Source: an uncultured Actinomycetes bacterium
GTDB taxonomy: Bacteria; Actinomycetota; Actinomycetes; Nanopelagicales; Nanopelagicaceae
Assembly: GCA_903918325.1 (NCBI GenBank)
Contig: CAIXDY010000146.1
Span: 1-8,698 of the forward strand
Direction of reading: 5' to 3'
Length of the DNA stretch: 8,698 nt
The position numbers were made by a program, and so were the translations under genes. How positions within the stretch are numbered: position 1 is the stretch's first letter; each line of letters opens with the position of its first letter. Shown here piece after piece: positions 1 to 7,347 of this stretch. Below the pieces are notes generated by a model. It worked only from the letters and a program-made list of their open reading frames with translations. It did not search any database and had not been told where the DNA came from.

Positions 1-446
1 ACGAGCTTGAGCAATCGTTGCGAATTGTCGAACAAGCCCTCGATAAGTTAGAAAAACTCGAAGGTGCACCAGTAATGGTTGCGGACAAGAAAATCGCTTG
101 GCCGGCACAACTTTCAGTGGGTGGCGATGGAATGGGAAATTCACTGGACCACATCCGCCAAATCATGGGTACTTCAATGGAATCTTTAATTCACCACTTT
201 AAGATAGTGACTGAAGGTTTCCACGTTCCTGCAGGCCAAGTTTATGTAGCGATTGAATCCGCACGTGGTGAACTTGGTGCACAAGTTGTATCCGATGGTG
301 GAACACGTCCTTATCGCATGCACTTCCGCGAACCTTCATTTAATAACTTGCAAGCTACTTCAGCGATGAGTGAAGGCGGAATGGTTGCCGACATTATTGG
401 CGCAGTTGCTTCAATCGATCCAGTTATGGGAGGCGTAGACCGCTAA
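1..446 (+). CDS. nuoD: NADH-quinone oxidoreductase subunit D (NuoD), 3' part only
   Basis: This is the C-terminal part of the 49-kDa-type subunit of complex I. With NuoB and NuoH it forms the quinone-reduction site at the foot of the peripheral arm. The reading frame is open from the left edge (first complete codon at base 3) and gives 147 residues before TAA; the true start lies upstream, so the in-frame TTG at 18 is not a start. Family landmarks seen are MGTSMESLIHHFK, VPAGQVYVAIESARGELG, SDGGTRPYR, the PSFNNLQ block and the invariant ending DPVMGGVDR. These belong to the fold related to the large subunit of NiFe hydrogenases; the C-terminal nickel-ligand motif of hydrogenases is absent, as expected for NuoD. 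The stop codon shares its last A with the ATG of the next gene. Recognition is very secure; only the N-terminus is missing. Confidence 0.97.
   Translation, partial: ELEQSLRIVEQALDKLEKLEGAPVMVADKKIAWPAQLSVGGDGMGNSLDHIRQIMGTSMESLIHHFKIVTEGFHVPAGQVYVAIESARGELGAQVVSDGGTRPYRMHFREPSFNNLQATSAMSEGGMVADIIGAVASIDPVMGGVDR
428..433 (+). promoter_or_regulatory. Probable ribosome binding site of nuoE
   Basis: GGGAGG lies inside the last codons of nuoD, 12 bases before the nuoE ATG. The spacing is slightly long, but this is the best purine-rich match upstream. It supports the ATG at 446 that overlaps the nuoD stop by one base. Confidence 0.5.
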
Positions 447-1075
447 TGGCATTCTCAAACGAAGATCTAGCAATCATGGAAACGATTATTAAACGTTATC
501 CACGACCTCGCTCTGCGATTATGCCGCTTTTACACTTTGTTCAATCACGTGCTGGTTACGTTACTAATGAAGGCATTGAACTTATCGCGCAGCAGCTCGA
601 CCTGGCCGCAGCTGAAGTCACTGCGGTATCTACCTTTTATACCCAGTACAAGCCAACCCCAGTAGGTGAATATCACGTAGGTGTATGTACAAATACTTTG
701 TGCGCAGTGATGGGCGGCGATGCCATTATGGCTGCGCTCAAAGATCATCTTGGAATTGAAAATGATGGTGTGACTTCTGATGGCAAAGTTTCACTCGAAC
801 ATATCGAGTGCAATGCCGCCTGTGATTATGCGCCAGTGGTCATGGCTAACTGGGAGTTTTACGACAACCAAACCGTTCAATCAGCTAAAGAATTAGTTGA
901 TTCAATGCGCGCAGGAAATCCAAAGCCACCAACTCGTGGACCAAACACTTTAGGAACGTGGAAAGAAGTATCAGCAGTTCTAGCGGGTTTAAATGATGGA
1001 AAAGCGAATGAAGGCGTGCAAGCTGGTGAACCTACGCTTCTAGGTTTAAAAATTGCTAAGGGAGAAACTAAGTAA
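446..1075 (+). CDS. nuoE: NADH-quinone oxidoreductase subunit E (NuoE, 24-kDa type)
   Basis: NuoE is a 209-residue subunit of the NADH-oxidising module. It has an N-terminal helical part (about 1-70) followed by a thioredoxin-like ferredoxin domain that binds the [2Fe-2S] cluster N1a, close to FMN in NuoF. The four cluster ligands are visible as C81-x4-C86 and C122-x3-C126, within GVCTNTLC and IECNAACDYAP. The N-terminal block YPRPRSAIMPLLHFVQ and the VSTFYTQYKP segment are also typical of the family. At 209 residues it is longer than the E. coli protein (166 residues, from memory). The surplus is a tail after about residue 155 rich in Gly, Pro, Lys and Asn (GNPKPPTRGPNTLGTW), with no recognisable domain. 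The gene overlaps nuoD by one base and abuts nuoF with no gap, so translation is probably coupled to both. Confidence 0.97.
   Translation: MAFSNEDLAIMETIIKRYPRPRSAIMPLLHFVQSRAGYVTNEGIELIAQQLDLAAAEVTAVSTFYTQYKPTPVGEYHVGVCTNTLCAVMGGDAIMAALKDHLGIENDGVTSDGKVSLEHIECNAACDYAPVVMANWEFYDNQTVQSAKELVDSMRAGNPKPPTRGPNTLGTWKEVSAVLAGLNDGKANEGVQAGEPTLLGLKIAKGETK
1058..1064 (+). promoter_or_regulatory. Ribosome binding site of nuoF
   Basis: AAGGGAG at the end of nuoE stands 11 bases before the ATG at 1076. It supports the start that directly follows the nuoE TAA. Confidence 0.55.
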
Positions 1076-2356
1076 ATGACTAAGTTGACTCCAGTTCTTT
1101 CGGCCCACTGGGATGAAAAAGATTCATTTACTATTGAGGCATACACACGTCATGGTGGTTATGCTGCCGCGAAAAAAGCTCTTGCTATGGATCCCGATGC
1201 AGTTATTCAACTTGTTAAAGACTCTGGTCTTCGTGGTCGAGGTGGTGCAGGTTTCCCAACTGGAATGAAGTGGGGCTTTATTCCACAAGGTGACGATAAA
1301 GATCATTACTTAGTTGTTAATGCCGATGAATCAGAACCTGGAACGTGCAAGGACATGCCTTTGCTTATGGCTAACCCACACGTTCTTATTGAAGGTTGCA
1401 TCATTGCTTGTCATGCAATTCGCGCAAAGCATGCATTCATTTATATTCGCGGCGAAGTGACACACATTGTTCGCCGCCTTAATCAAGCTATCGAAGATGC
1501 TTACAAAGCCGGTCACCTTGGTAAGGGAATTGATGTCGTTTTGCACGTTGGTGCCGGTGCTTATATTTGTGGTGAAGAAACTGCACTTCTTGATTCACTC
1601 GAAGGTTTCCGCGGCCAACCTCGTCTGCGCCCACCATTTCCAGCTATTGCCGGCCTTTACGCCCGTCCAACTGTTGTAAATAACGTTGAATCAATTTCAT
1701 CAGTTCCAGCGATTATTGCAAATGGTGCCGAGTGGTATCAAGCAATGGGAACTGAAAAGAGCAAAGGCGCAACGCTGTATTCATTGTCAGGACATGTAAA
1801 TAATCCTGGACAATTTGAAGCACCACTTGGAATTACTTTGCGTGAAATTCTGGAGCTCTCTGGTGGAATTCGTACCGGACATACTTTGAAGTTCTGGACT
1901 CCTGGCGGCTCTTCAACGCCAATCTTTACTTCTGAGCACCTTGATGTGCCTTTGGATTATGAAGGTGTCTCAGCTGCAGGTTCAATGCTTGGAACTAAAG
2001 CTTTGCAAATTTTTGATGAAACAACATGTGTTGTGCGTGCAGTATTGCGCTGGACTGAATTTTATAAGCACGAGTCATGTGGAAAGTGCACACCTTGTCG
2101 TGAAGGCACTTGGTGGTTAGTACAACTTCTACGCGATCTGGAAGATGGAAAAGGTACCGAAGCAGATTTAGCGAAGTTGTTGGATCTTTGCGACAACATC
2201 TTGGGCCGTTCATTCTGTGCACTGGGTGATGGAGCAACAAGTCCAATCACTTCATCAATTAAATATTTCCGTGATGAATACATCGCCCACATTACTAACG
2301 GTGGTTGCCCATTCGATCCAGTTGCATCAACGCTATTTGTTGGGGCAGGTGCATAA
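1076..2356 (+). CDS. nuoF: NADH-quinone oxidoreductase subunit F (NuoF, NADH- and FMN-binding)
   Basis: NuoF is the 51-kDa-type catalytic subunit that takes hydride from NADH onto FMN and passes electrons to its [4Fe-4S] cluster N3. It is 426 residues, the normal family length. In order it shows the glycine-rich nucleotide/FMN segment GLRGRGGAGFPTGMKW (51-66), NADESEPGTCKD (82-93) lining the FMN pocket, and the GAYICGEETALL signature (161-172). Next come a ubiquitin-like (SLBB) region around 240-310 and the C-terminal cluster domain with ligands C335-x2-C338-x2-C341 (SCGKCTPCREGT) and C381. All four ligands are present, so the protein should be active. It begins immediately after the nuoE stop and ends immediately before the nuoG GTG, in a run of genes with no spacer. 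It acts in the cytoplasm at the tip of the peripheral arm, bound to NuoE and NuoG. Confidence 0.98.
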   Translation: MTKLTPVLSAHWDEKDSFTIEAYTRHGGYAAAKKALAMDPDAVIQLVKDSGLRGRGGAGFPTGMKWGFIPQGDDKDHYLVVNADESEPGTCKDMPLLMANPHVLIEGCIIACHAIRAKHAFIYIRGEVTHIVRRLNQAIEDAYKAGHLGKGIDVVLHVGAGAYICGEETALLDSLEGFRGQPRLRPPFPAIAGLYARPTVVNNVESISSVPAIIANGAEWYQAMGTEKSKGATLYSLSGHVNNPGQFEAPLGITLREILELSGGIRTGHTLKFWTPGGSSTPIFTSEHLDVPLDYEGVSAAGSMLGTKALQIFDETTCVVRAVLRWTEFYKHESCGKCTPCREGTWWLVQLLRDLEDGKGTEADLAKLLDLCDNILGRSFCALGDGATSPITSSIKYFRDEYIAHITNGGCPFDPVASTLFVGAGA

Positions 2357-4705
2357 GTGACTACTGAAGTTGTCGACATGATTACCGTTGTCATCGACGG
2401 TTTTGAAGTGAATGTTCCAAAAGGAACTCTAGTAATTCGTGCCGCCGAACAATTAGGGATTCAAATTCCTCGTTTTTGCGATCACCCACTTCTAGATCCA
2501 GTTGGAGCATGTCGCCAATGTTTAGTCGATATTGAAATTAATGGCCGTGCATTTCCAAAGCCACAAGCCTCATGCACAATTCCAGTTGAGCCAGGAATGA
2601 TTGTTAAAACTCAATTAACATCACCAGTTGCTGAAAAAGCTCAACGTGGCGTTATGGAGCTTTTGCTTATTAACCACCCACTGGATTGCCCAGTATGTGA
2701 CAAAGGCGGCGAATGCCCGCTGCAAAATCAAGCAATGAGTAATGGACAAGGCGAGACGCGCTTTGAAGGCGTAAAGCGCACTTTCCAAAAGCCGATCAAT
2801 ATTTCGTCACAAGTTTTGCTAGATCGTGAACGTTGCGTTTTGTGTGCGCGTTGTACCCGTTTTTCAGAACAGATTGCATCCGATCCATTCATTACTTTGA
2901 ATGAACGTGGCGCACTTCAACAAGTTGGTATTTATGAAAATAAACCTTTTGAATCTTATTTCTCTGGAAATGCTGTACAGATTTGTCCGGTCGGTGCATT
3001 GACTGGAGCTTCATATCGTTTCCGTGCACGCCCATTTGATTTAGTTTCCACACCATCGGCTTGCGAACACTGCGCATCAGGCTGCGATATGCGCACTGAT
3101 GTTCGTCGTGGAAAAACTCTGCGCCGTCTAGCCGGCGACGATGCTTCAGTTAATGAGGAATGGAACTGCGATAAAGGACGTTGGGCATTTAAATACGTCA
3201 CTGCAATTGATCGCTTAACAACACCATTAGTGCGTAACGCTTCAGGTGAATTAGTTGCGGCATCATGGCCCGAAGCTTTAGCTGCAGCGGCCAAGGGTTT
3301 GAAATCTGCAAAAGCTGCAGTACTTGTTGGTGGCCGTGCAACATACGAAGATGCTTATGGGTACAGCAAATTTGCTCGAGTTGCTCTTGGAACAAATGAT
3401 ATTGATTTCCGTTCTCGACTTTCATCAAATGAAGAACGTGAATTTCTGGCAGCACATGTAGTTGGTTCAACAACTCGATACACCGATATTGACCGTGCCG
3501 ACCACGTTCTTCTCGTTGGTTTTGAACCTGAAGAAGAATCTCCAATTGTTTTCTTGCGGCTTAATAAACAAGTTCGCAAGCGCGCCTTGAAAGTAACTGC
3601 TATTGCAACCAAACTCTCTATCGGAGTTGAAAAACTTAATGGCGAGTTTGTAAAAGTTGCACCAGGGCAAGAAGCTGCAGCGATATCTTCACAATCCTTA
3701 ACTGGAAAATCAGTAATTTTGGTGGGCGAACGTGCCGCAGAAAGTGCTGGGGTACTAAGTGCAGTTGCGGCTTTAGCTAATTCCAGCAGCGCAAAAATTG
3801 CATGGATTCCGCGTCGTGCAGGTGAGCGCGGTGCGTTAGAAGCCGGCGCAATCGGAAATCTTTTGCCAGGCGGTCGACCAGTTGCCGATGCCGCAGCGCG
3901 AGTAGATATTGCCGCAGTGTGGGGCGCAGATTCACTGCCAACAGAAAATGGCAAGAACTCAAATGAAATTTATGCCGCAGTTAATGCAGGTGAAATTGGC
4001 GCTCTACTAGTTGGTGGCGTTGATCCACTTGATGGCGATAACAGCCAGAGCGCGTTAGCAGCTTTAGAAAAAGCTTTTGTAGTTTCATTAGAAATTGCAC
4101 CAAGTGCAGTTACCCAGCGCGCCGATGTTGTTCTTCCCGTGGCAGCAATAACTGAAAAGAGTGGTTCGTTCCTTAACTGGGAAGGTCGTGCACGTTCATT
4201 TGATGCAGCGGTTGCAGATTCGCTCAATCGCAGCGATTTAAGAATTCTCTCAATGATCGCCGAAGAAATTGGTGCTTCAGTAAATCTTGCAACGGTCACT
4301 TCAGCAATTAAAGAGATTGCTTCCCTTGGTAAATGGGATGGTGCACGCGTGGCAATGAATAAAGTTTCTGCGACATCGCAACCAGCCGTCAGTGGTGATC
4401 AATTTATTTTGACTTCATGGCGTCGCTTACTTGATATGGGAACGCTACAAAAGGGCGAAGATAATCTTGCAGGAACTTCACGCAAAACTGTTGCAGTTAT
4501 TTCACCTAAGCGCGCACAAGCTTTGGGTGTCGCCGATGGCGATCAACTCAAGATTTCAACGCCACTGGGATATGTGAACTTAAGTGCACTCGTTGAAGAT
4601 ATTCATGATGATGCAATCTGGGCACCTCGTAATTCACGTGGATCTCAATTACTGATAAACCTAGGCGTTGCACATGGCGCAGTAGTAACGGTGGTGAAAG
4701 CATGA
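2357..4705 (+). CDS. nuoG: NADH-quinone oxidoreductase subunit G (NuoG, 75-kDa type)
   Basis: NuoG is the largest peripheral-arm subunit (782 residues) and carries electrons from NuoF towards NuoI. The N-terminal [2Fe-2S] ferredoxin domain has ligands C41, C52, C55 and C73 (cluster N1b). A His-Cys [4Fe-4S] site follows at H107, C111, C114 and C120 (N5), and another [4Fe-4S] site at C160, C163, C166 and C210 (N4). A fourth set, C236-x2-C239-x3-C243-x27-C271, matches the N7 cluster found in some bacteria and absent from mitochondria. Residues from about 230 to 690 form a degenerate molybdopterin-oxidoreductase-like domain, and about 705-782 a C-terminal dinucleotide-binding-like barrel; in this family they are structural and carry no molybdenum. 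The start chosen is GTG abutting the nuoF stop, with GGGGCAGG seven bases upstream. An ATG eight codons in (2378) lacks a Shine-Dalgarno match and is less likely. The end overlaps nuoH by four bases. Confidence 0.97.
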   Translation: MTTEVVDMITVVIDGFEVNVPKGTLVIRAAEQLGIQIPRFCDHPLLDPVGACRQCLVDIEINGRAFPKPQASCTIPVEPGMIVKTQLTSPVAEKAQRGVMELLLINHPLDCPVCDKGGECPLQNQAMSNGQGETRFEGVKRTFQKPINISSQVLLDRERCVLCARCTRFSEQIASDPFITLNERGALQQVGIYENKPFESYFSGNAVQICPVGALTGASYRFRARPFDLVSTPSACEHCASGCDMRTDVRRGKTLRRLAGDDASVNEEWNCDKGRWAFKYVTAIDRLTTPLVRNASGELVAASWPEALAAAAKGLKSAKAAVLVGGRATYEDAYGYSKFARVALGTNDIDFRSRLSSNEEREFLAAHVVGSTTRYTDIDRADHVLLVGFEPEEESPIVFLRLNKQVRKRALKVTAIATKLSIGVEKLNGEFVKVAPGQEAAAISSQSLTGKSVILVGERAAESAGVLSAVAALANSSSAKIAWIPRRAGERGALEAGAIGNLLPGGRPVADAAARVDIAAVWGADSLPTENGKNSNEIYAAVNAGEIGALLVGGVDPLDGDNSQSALAALEKAFVVSLEIAPSAVTQRADVVLPVAAITEKSGSFLNWEGRARSFDAAVADSLNRSDLRILSMIAEEIGASVNLATVTSAIKEIASLGKWDGARVAMNKVSATSQPAVSGDQFILTSWRRLLDMGTLQKGEDNLAGTSRKTVAVISPKRAQALGVADGDQLKISTPLGYVNLSALVEDIHDDAIWAPRNSRGSQLLINLGVAHGAVVTVVKA

Positions 4706-5952
4706 CAACAGCAGAACTCATTGGTGCAGATTCTGGCGGAATCATTGCGATTAAAGCGCTCTTAGTCTTTATTTTCTGCGTGGTGTTAACGCTTATGTCT
4801 GTTTGGGGCGAGCGTCGCCTGGTTGGTCGCATGCAAGAGCGTCCAGGTCCTAACCGAGTTGGACCATTTGGTTTAATCCAAGCACTTGCCGACGGCGTTA
4901 AATTAGCGCTAAAGGAAGATTTAATTCCTGCGGCTGCGGACAAAATTGTTTTCGTAATTGCGCCAATTATCAGTGCTACTACCTGCTTTATGTCTTTTGC
5001 CGTAATTCCAATTACCGGCAAAGTTTCACTCTTTGGTCACACCACGGCAATGCAACTCACTGATCTTCCAGTTGGAGTTCTATATGTTCTAGCGATTGCA
5101 TCAGTTGGTGTTTATGGAATCGTTCTTGCAGGTTGGTCATCGGGCTCTACGTACCCACTTCTTGGTGGCTTGCGCTCCAGTGCTCAAGTTATTTCTTACG
5201 AAGTAGCAATGGGTCTCTCACTTGTTGCCGTATTTATTTATGCCGGTTCAATGTCTACTTCTGACATTGTGGCTGCGCAATCAACTTGGTGGTACGGCGT
5301 TGTTTTGTTCCCATCATTTGCAATCTATGCGATCTCAATGGTGGGTGAAACTAACCGTGCACCTTTCGACTTAGCTGAAGCTGAAGGTGAACTGGTTGGT
5401 GGTTTCCACACTGAGTATTCATCACTCAAGTTTGCGCTTTTTTTCCTTGCCGAATACGTCAACATCATTGCAGTATCTGCGCTTGCAACAACTTTGTTCT
5501 TAGGTGGCTACCACGCCCTTCCTGGCCTTGGCTTTACTGAATCGTGGCTGGGTGGCTGGTTTACGGCGCTTTGGTTCTTCTCAAAGGTTTTAGTTTTCTT
5601 CTTCGTATTCGTTTGGTTACGTGGAACGTTGCCAAGACTTCGCTATGACCAGTTCATGCAGTTTGGTTGGAAGATTTTGATTCCAGTTTCGATTCTCTGG
5701 ATTTTGGTTGTTGCAACCCTACGTGCGCTTTCACTTCATGGTGCACCTCGAGCAATGGTGGTCGGCTTTGCTAGCGCCATAGTTTTGCTAGTTATGGTCG
5801 TAAATCTTGGTTTCGATAATGCCAAGAAGAAGAAATTAGAAGCTCTGGAAGAAGAAGTAGTAAGTTCACCAACTTTTGCAGTTCCGACAATCCCAATGCA
5901 TGTTTCATCAATTAATGTTTCAAACTCTGGCAAGGGAGGCGATCATGTCTGA
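4702..5952 (+). CDS. nuoH: NADH-quinone oxidoreductase subunit H (NuoH, ND1-type membrane subunit)
   Basis: NuoH is an integral membrane protein that anchors the peripheral arm and forms the quinone chamber with NuoB and NuoD. The eight canonical helices can be followed at about 14-34, 82-103, 122-143, 163-182, 199-214, 244-268, 285-306 and 323-342. Conserved blocks are GERRLVGRMQERPGPNRVGP (36-55), FKEDLIP-like LKEDLIP (70-76), GWSSGSTYPLLGGLRSSAQ (144-162), and the acidic loop with E216, D223, E226, E228 and E230 (GETNRAPFDLAEAEGELVGG) that links quinone chemistry to the proton path. After LPRLRYDQ...GWK the E. coli protein (325 residues, from memory) ends; this one continues to 416. The extra part has a ninth hydrophobic segment (351-370), a KKKK-containing charged stretch and a Ser/Gly-rich tail. 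I know similar tails from actinobacterial NuoH. The gene overlaps nuoG by ATGA and nuoI by eight bases. Confidence 0.97.
   Translation: MTTAELIGADSGGIIAIKALLVFIFCVVLTLMSVWGERRLVGRMQERPGPNRVGPFGLIQALADGVKLALKEDLIPAAADKIVFVIAPIISATTCFMSFAVIPITGKVSLFGHTTAMQLTDLPVGVLYVLAIASVGVYGIVLAGWSSGSTYPLLGGLRSSAQVISYEVAMGLSLVAVFIYAGSMSTSDIVAAQSTWWYGVVLFPSFAIYAISMVGETNRAPFDLAEAEGELVGGFHTEYSSLKFALFFLAEYVNIIAVSALATTLFLGGYHALPGLGFTESWLGGWFTALWFFSKVLVFFFVFVWLRGTLPRLRYDQFMQFGWKILIPVSILWILVVATLRALSLHGAPRAMVVGFASAIVLLVMVVNLGFDNAKKKKLEALEEEVVSSPTFAVPTIPMHVSSINVSNSGKGGDHV
5932..5939 (+). promoter_or_regulatory. Strong ribosome binding site of nuoI (decides the start)
   Basis: AAGGGAGG stands five bases before the ATG at 5945, near-ideal placement. 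It lies inside the last codons of nuoH and sets the nuoI start there, not at the in-frame ATG at 5876, which has no such motif and would make an improbable 23-residue extension overlapping nuoH. Confidence 0.85.
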
Positions 5953-6556
5953 GCAACTCGAACCGCTTAAGAAAAATGAGATCTCAGTTAATGATGTCCC
6001 TTATGTTCAAATGGAGACCGGTGAATCTGTTGGATTCTTAGGACACCTCAAAGGTTTCTGGGTTCCATTTTCAAAGATTTTCAAGAAGACACTTACTGTT
6101 GAATACCCTGAAGTTAAAGCGCTCACCGAAGAACGTTTTCATGGTCGCCATCAACTCAATCGTCATCCTGATGGTCTGGAAAAATGTATTGGTTGCGAAC
6201 TTTGTGCGTGGGCTTGTCCAGCCGATGCGATTTATGTAGAAGGCGCCAATAACACTGCCGATAATCAAATGTCACCAGGTGAGCGTTACGGCAAGGTCTA
6301 TCAAATTAACTACTTACGCTGTGTTTTCTGCGGTTTGTGTATCGAAGCTTGTCCAACTCGTGCACTAACAATGACAAATGAATACGAGTTAGCTGATGAC
6401 ACTCGTGCAAAGTTAATTTTTGAAAAAGAAGATTTACTTGCACCACTTCGTCAGGGAATGTTGATGCCCCCACATCCAATGTATCCAGATATGAACGATA
6501 CGAATTATTACAACGGTGATGTCAAAGGATCTCATCCGTCTCAGGATGTGAAGTAA
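5945..6556 (+). CDS. nuoI: NADH-quinone oxidoreductase subunit I (NuoI, 2x[4Fe-4S])
   Basis: NuoI is the ferredoxin-like subunit that passes electrons from NuoG to the terminal cluster in NuoB. From the chosen ATG it is 203 residues. Cluster N6a/N6b ligands are two classical CxxCxxCxxxC(P) motifs: C81, C84, C87, C91 (CIGCELCAWACP) and C126, C129, C132, C136 (CVFCGLCIEACP). In each 8Fe ferredoxin fold the last cysteine of one motif completes the other cluster. The preceding FKKTLTVEYPE and GRHQLNRHPDGLEK segments and the GERYGKVYQINYLR linker are near-identical to mycobacterial NuoI as I remember it. The N-terminal ~30 residues are variable, and an amphipathic stretch around 31-48 probably touches the membrane arm. 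The C-terminal tail is Pro/Met-rich with a YY-x-G motif, seen in other actinobacterial NuoI. It overlaps nuoH by eight bases and nuoJ by one. Confidence 0.97.
   Translation: MSEQLEPLKKNEISVNDVPYVQMETGESVGFLGHLKGFWVPFSKIFKKTLTVEYPEVKALTEERFHGRHQLNRHPDGLEKCIGCELCAWACPADAIYVEGANNTADNQMSPGERYGKVYQINYLRCVFCGLCIEACPTRALTMTNEYELADDTRAKLIFEKEDLLAPLRQGMLMPPHPMYPDMNDTNYYNGDVKGSHPSQDVK
6543..6546 (+). promoter_or_regulatory. Weak ribosome binding site of nuoJ
   Basis: AGGA lies nine bases before the nuoJ ATG at 6556. It is short, but that ATG shares its A with the nuoI TAA, so re-initiation by ribosomes finishing nuoI may matter more than this site. Confidence 0.35.
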
Positions 6557-7347
6557 TGATTAATTTAGCTATTGCGGTCGGTCAGACTCAAGCGCCCGAA
6601 GCGGTTCTTTTTTGGGTTCTAGCGCCGCTTACTGTTGCTGCAGCCCTTGGGATGTTGCTCGTTAAGAAAGCCGTGCACTCAGCGATTTTAATGGCTTCAG
6701 TAATGATCAACTTAGCTATTTTTTATATTGCTCAAGATGCACTCTTTCTAGGAATTGTTCAGATTGTTGTTTATACCGGTGCAGTCATGATGCTCTTCCT
6801 ATTCATTCTTATGTTGGTCGGTGTGGATTCATCTGATTCACTCACTGAAACAATTACGGGTCTACGTCCAATGGCAATTACTGCAGCAATCGGTTTTGGC
6901 GGATTAATGGTTTCGCTCATTGGCCGTGCAACTATTGGTCGCGAAGCAGTTGGTTTACAAGATGCAAATGCCAACGGAAACGTAAAGGGTCTAGCTCAAC
7001 TACTCTTTTCAACGTATGTCTGGCCATTTGAAGTGGTCTCTGCACTTTTAATTACTGCCGCACTTGGTGCAATGGTTCTGGCGCACCATCAACGAATTCA
7101 ACTTCGTCCAACGCAACGTCAACTCTCAATTCAACGTTTTCGTGGCGCATCGCTGGCAAATGCCGCGGGCCTTCCTGGTCCTGGAGTTTTTGCTCGCCAT
7201 AACGCCGTAGATGTACCTGCTTTATTACCTGATGGAACACCAGCAGCTAATTCGATCAACGCAACTTTAGAAGCGCGTGGAGACATGCTTTCATCTGGAA
7301 ACTTCGAACTTGGCAAAGTTGATACCAGCGCAGGGGAGGAGAAGTAA
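6556..7347 (+). CDS. nuoJ: NADH-quinone oxidoreductase subunit J (NuoJ, ND6-type membrane subunit)
   Basis: NuoJ is a small membrane-arm subunit between NuoH and NuoK. Five hydrophobic helices are visible at about 16-36, 40-58, 64-90, 107-124 and 150-176. The third carries the signature VQIVVYTGAVMMLFLFILML (69-88), the helix that contains the pi-bulge in known complex I structures and is thought to switch during turnover. The acidic residue in WPFEVVS (E159) at the start of the last helix is also conserved. The protein is 263 residues against 184 in E. coli (from memory). The surplus is a hydrophilic C-terminal tail after about residue 178, with no domain I recognise, on the cytoplasmic side if the usual topology holds. 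Actinobacterial NuoJ proteins are typically of this longer size. It abuts nuoK with no gap. Confidence 0.96.
   Translation: MINLAIAVGQTQAPEAVLFWVLAPLTVAAALGMLLVKKAVHSAILMASVMINLAIFYIAQDALFLGIVQIVVYTGAVMMLFLFILMLVGVDSSDSLTETITGLRPMAITAAIGFGGLMVSLIGRATIGREAVGLQDANANGNVKGLAQLLFSTYVWPFEVVSALLITAALGAMVLAHHQRIQLRPTQRQLSIQRFRGASLANAAGLPGPGVFARHNAVDVPALLPDGTPAANSINATLEARGDMLSSGNFELGKVDTSAGEEK
7332..7341 (+). promoter_or_regulatory. Strong ribosome binding site of nuoK
   Basis: AGGGGAGGAG, the best Shine-Dalgarno match in the window, ends six bases before the nuoK ATG at 7348. It is encoded within the last Gly-Glu-Glu codons of nuoJ and confirms the nuoK start. Confidence 0.85.

Noticed and set aside
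1467..1679. Plus-strand open frame of 70 codons inside nuoF
   Set aside because: It is out of frame within the most conserved part of nuoF, whose frame is intact there; no independent coding evidence.
2378..2380. ATG as an alternative nuoG start
   Set aside because: No purine-rich site precedes it, and starting there would leave a gap unlike the other junctions; the GTG at 2357 abuts the nuoF stop. The difference is only seven residues and cannot be fully settled from sequence.
3355..3954. Minus-strand open frame of 199 codons opposite nuoG
   Set aside because: It lies wholly antisense to a secure gene, its product is Ala/Ser/Arg/Thr-rich with no recognisable domain, and it is explained by codon bias of the + strand gene.
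3047..4705. NuoG as a formate dehydrogenase or other molybdenum enzyme
   Set aside because: The molybdopterin-like domain is degenerate, as usual in NuoG, and the N-terminal ferredoxin set plus neighbouring nuoF and nuoH fix its identity as a complex I subunit.
4548..5021. Minus-strand open frame of 157 codons across the nuoG/nuoH junction
   Set aside because: It is antisense to two conserved genes, shows no motif or ribosome site, and is a reading-frame shadow.
5876..5944. A longer NuoI starting at the upstream in-frame ATG (23 extra residues)
   Set aside because: The extension overlaps nuoH by over 70 bases, has no Shine-Dalgarno motif and no family similarity, while the ATG at 5945 has AAGGGAGG five bases upstream.
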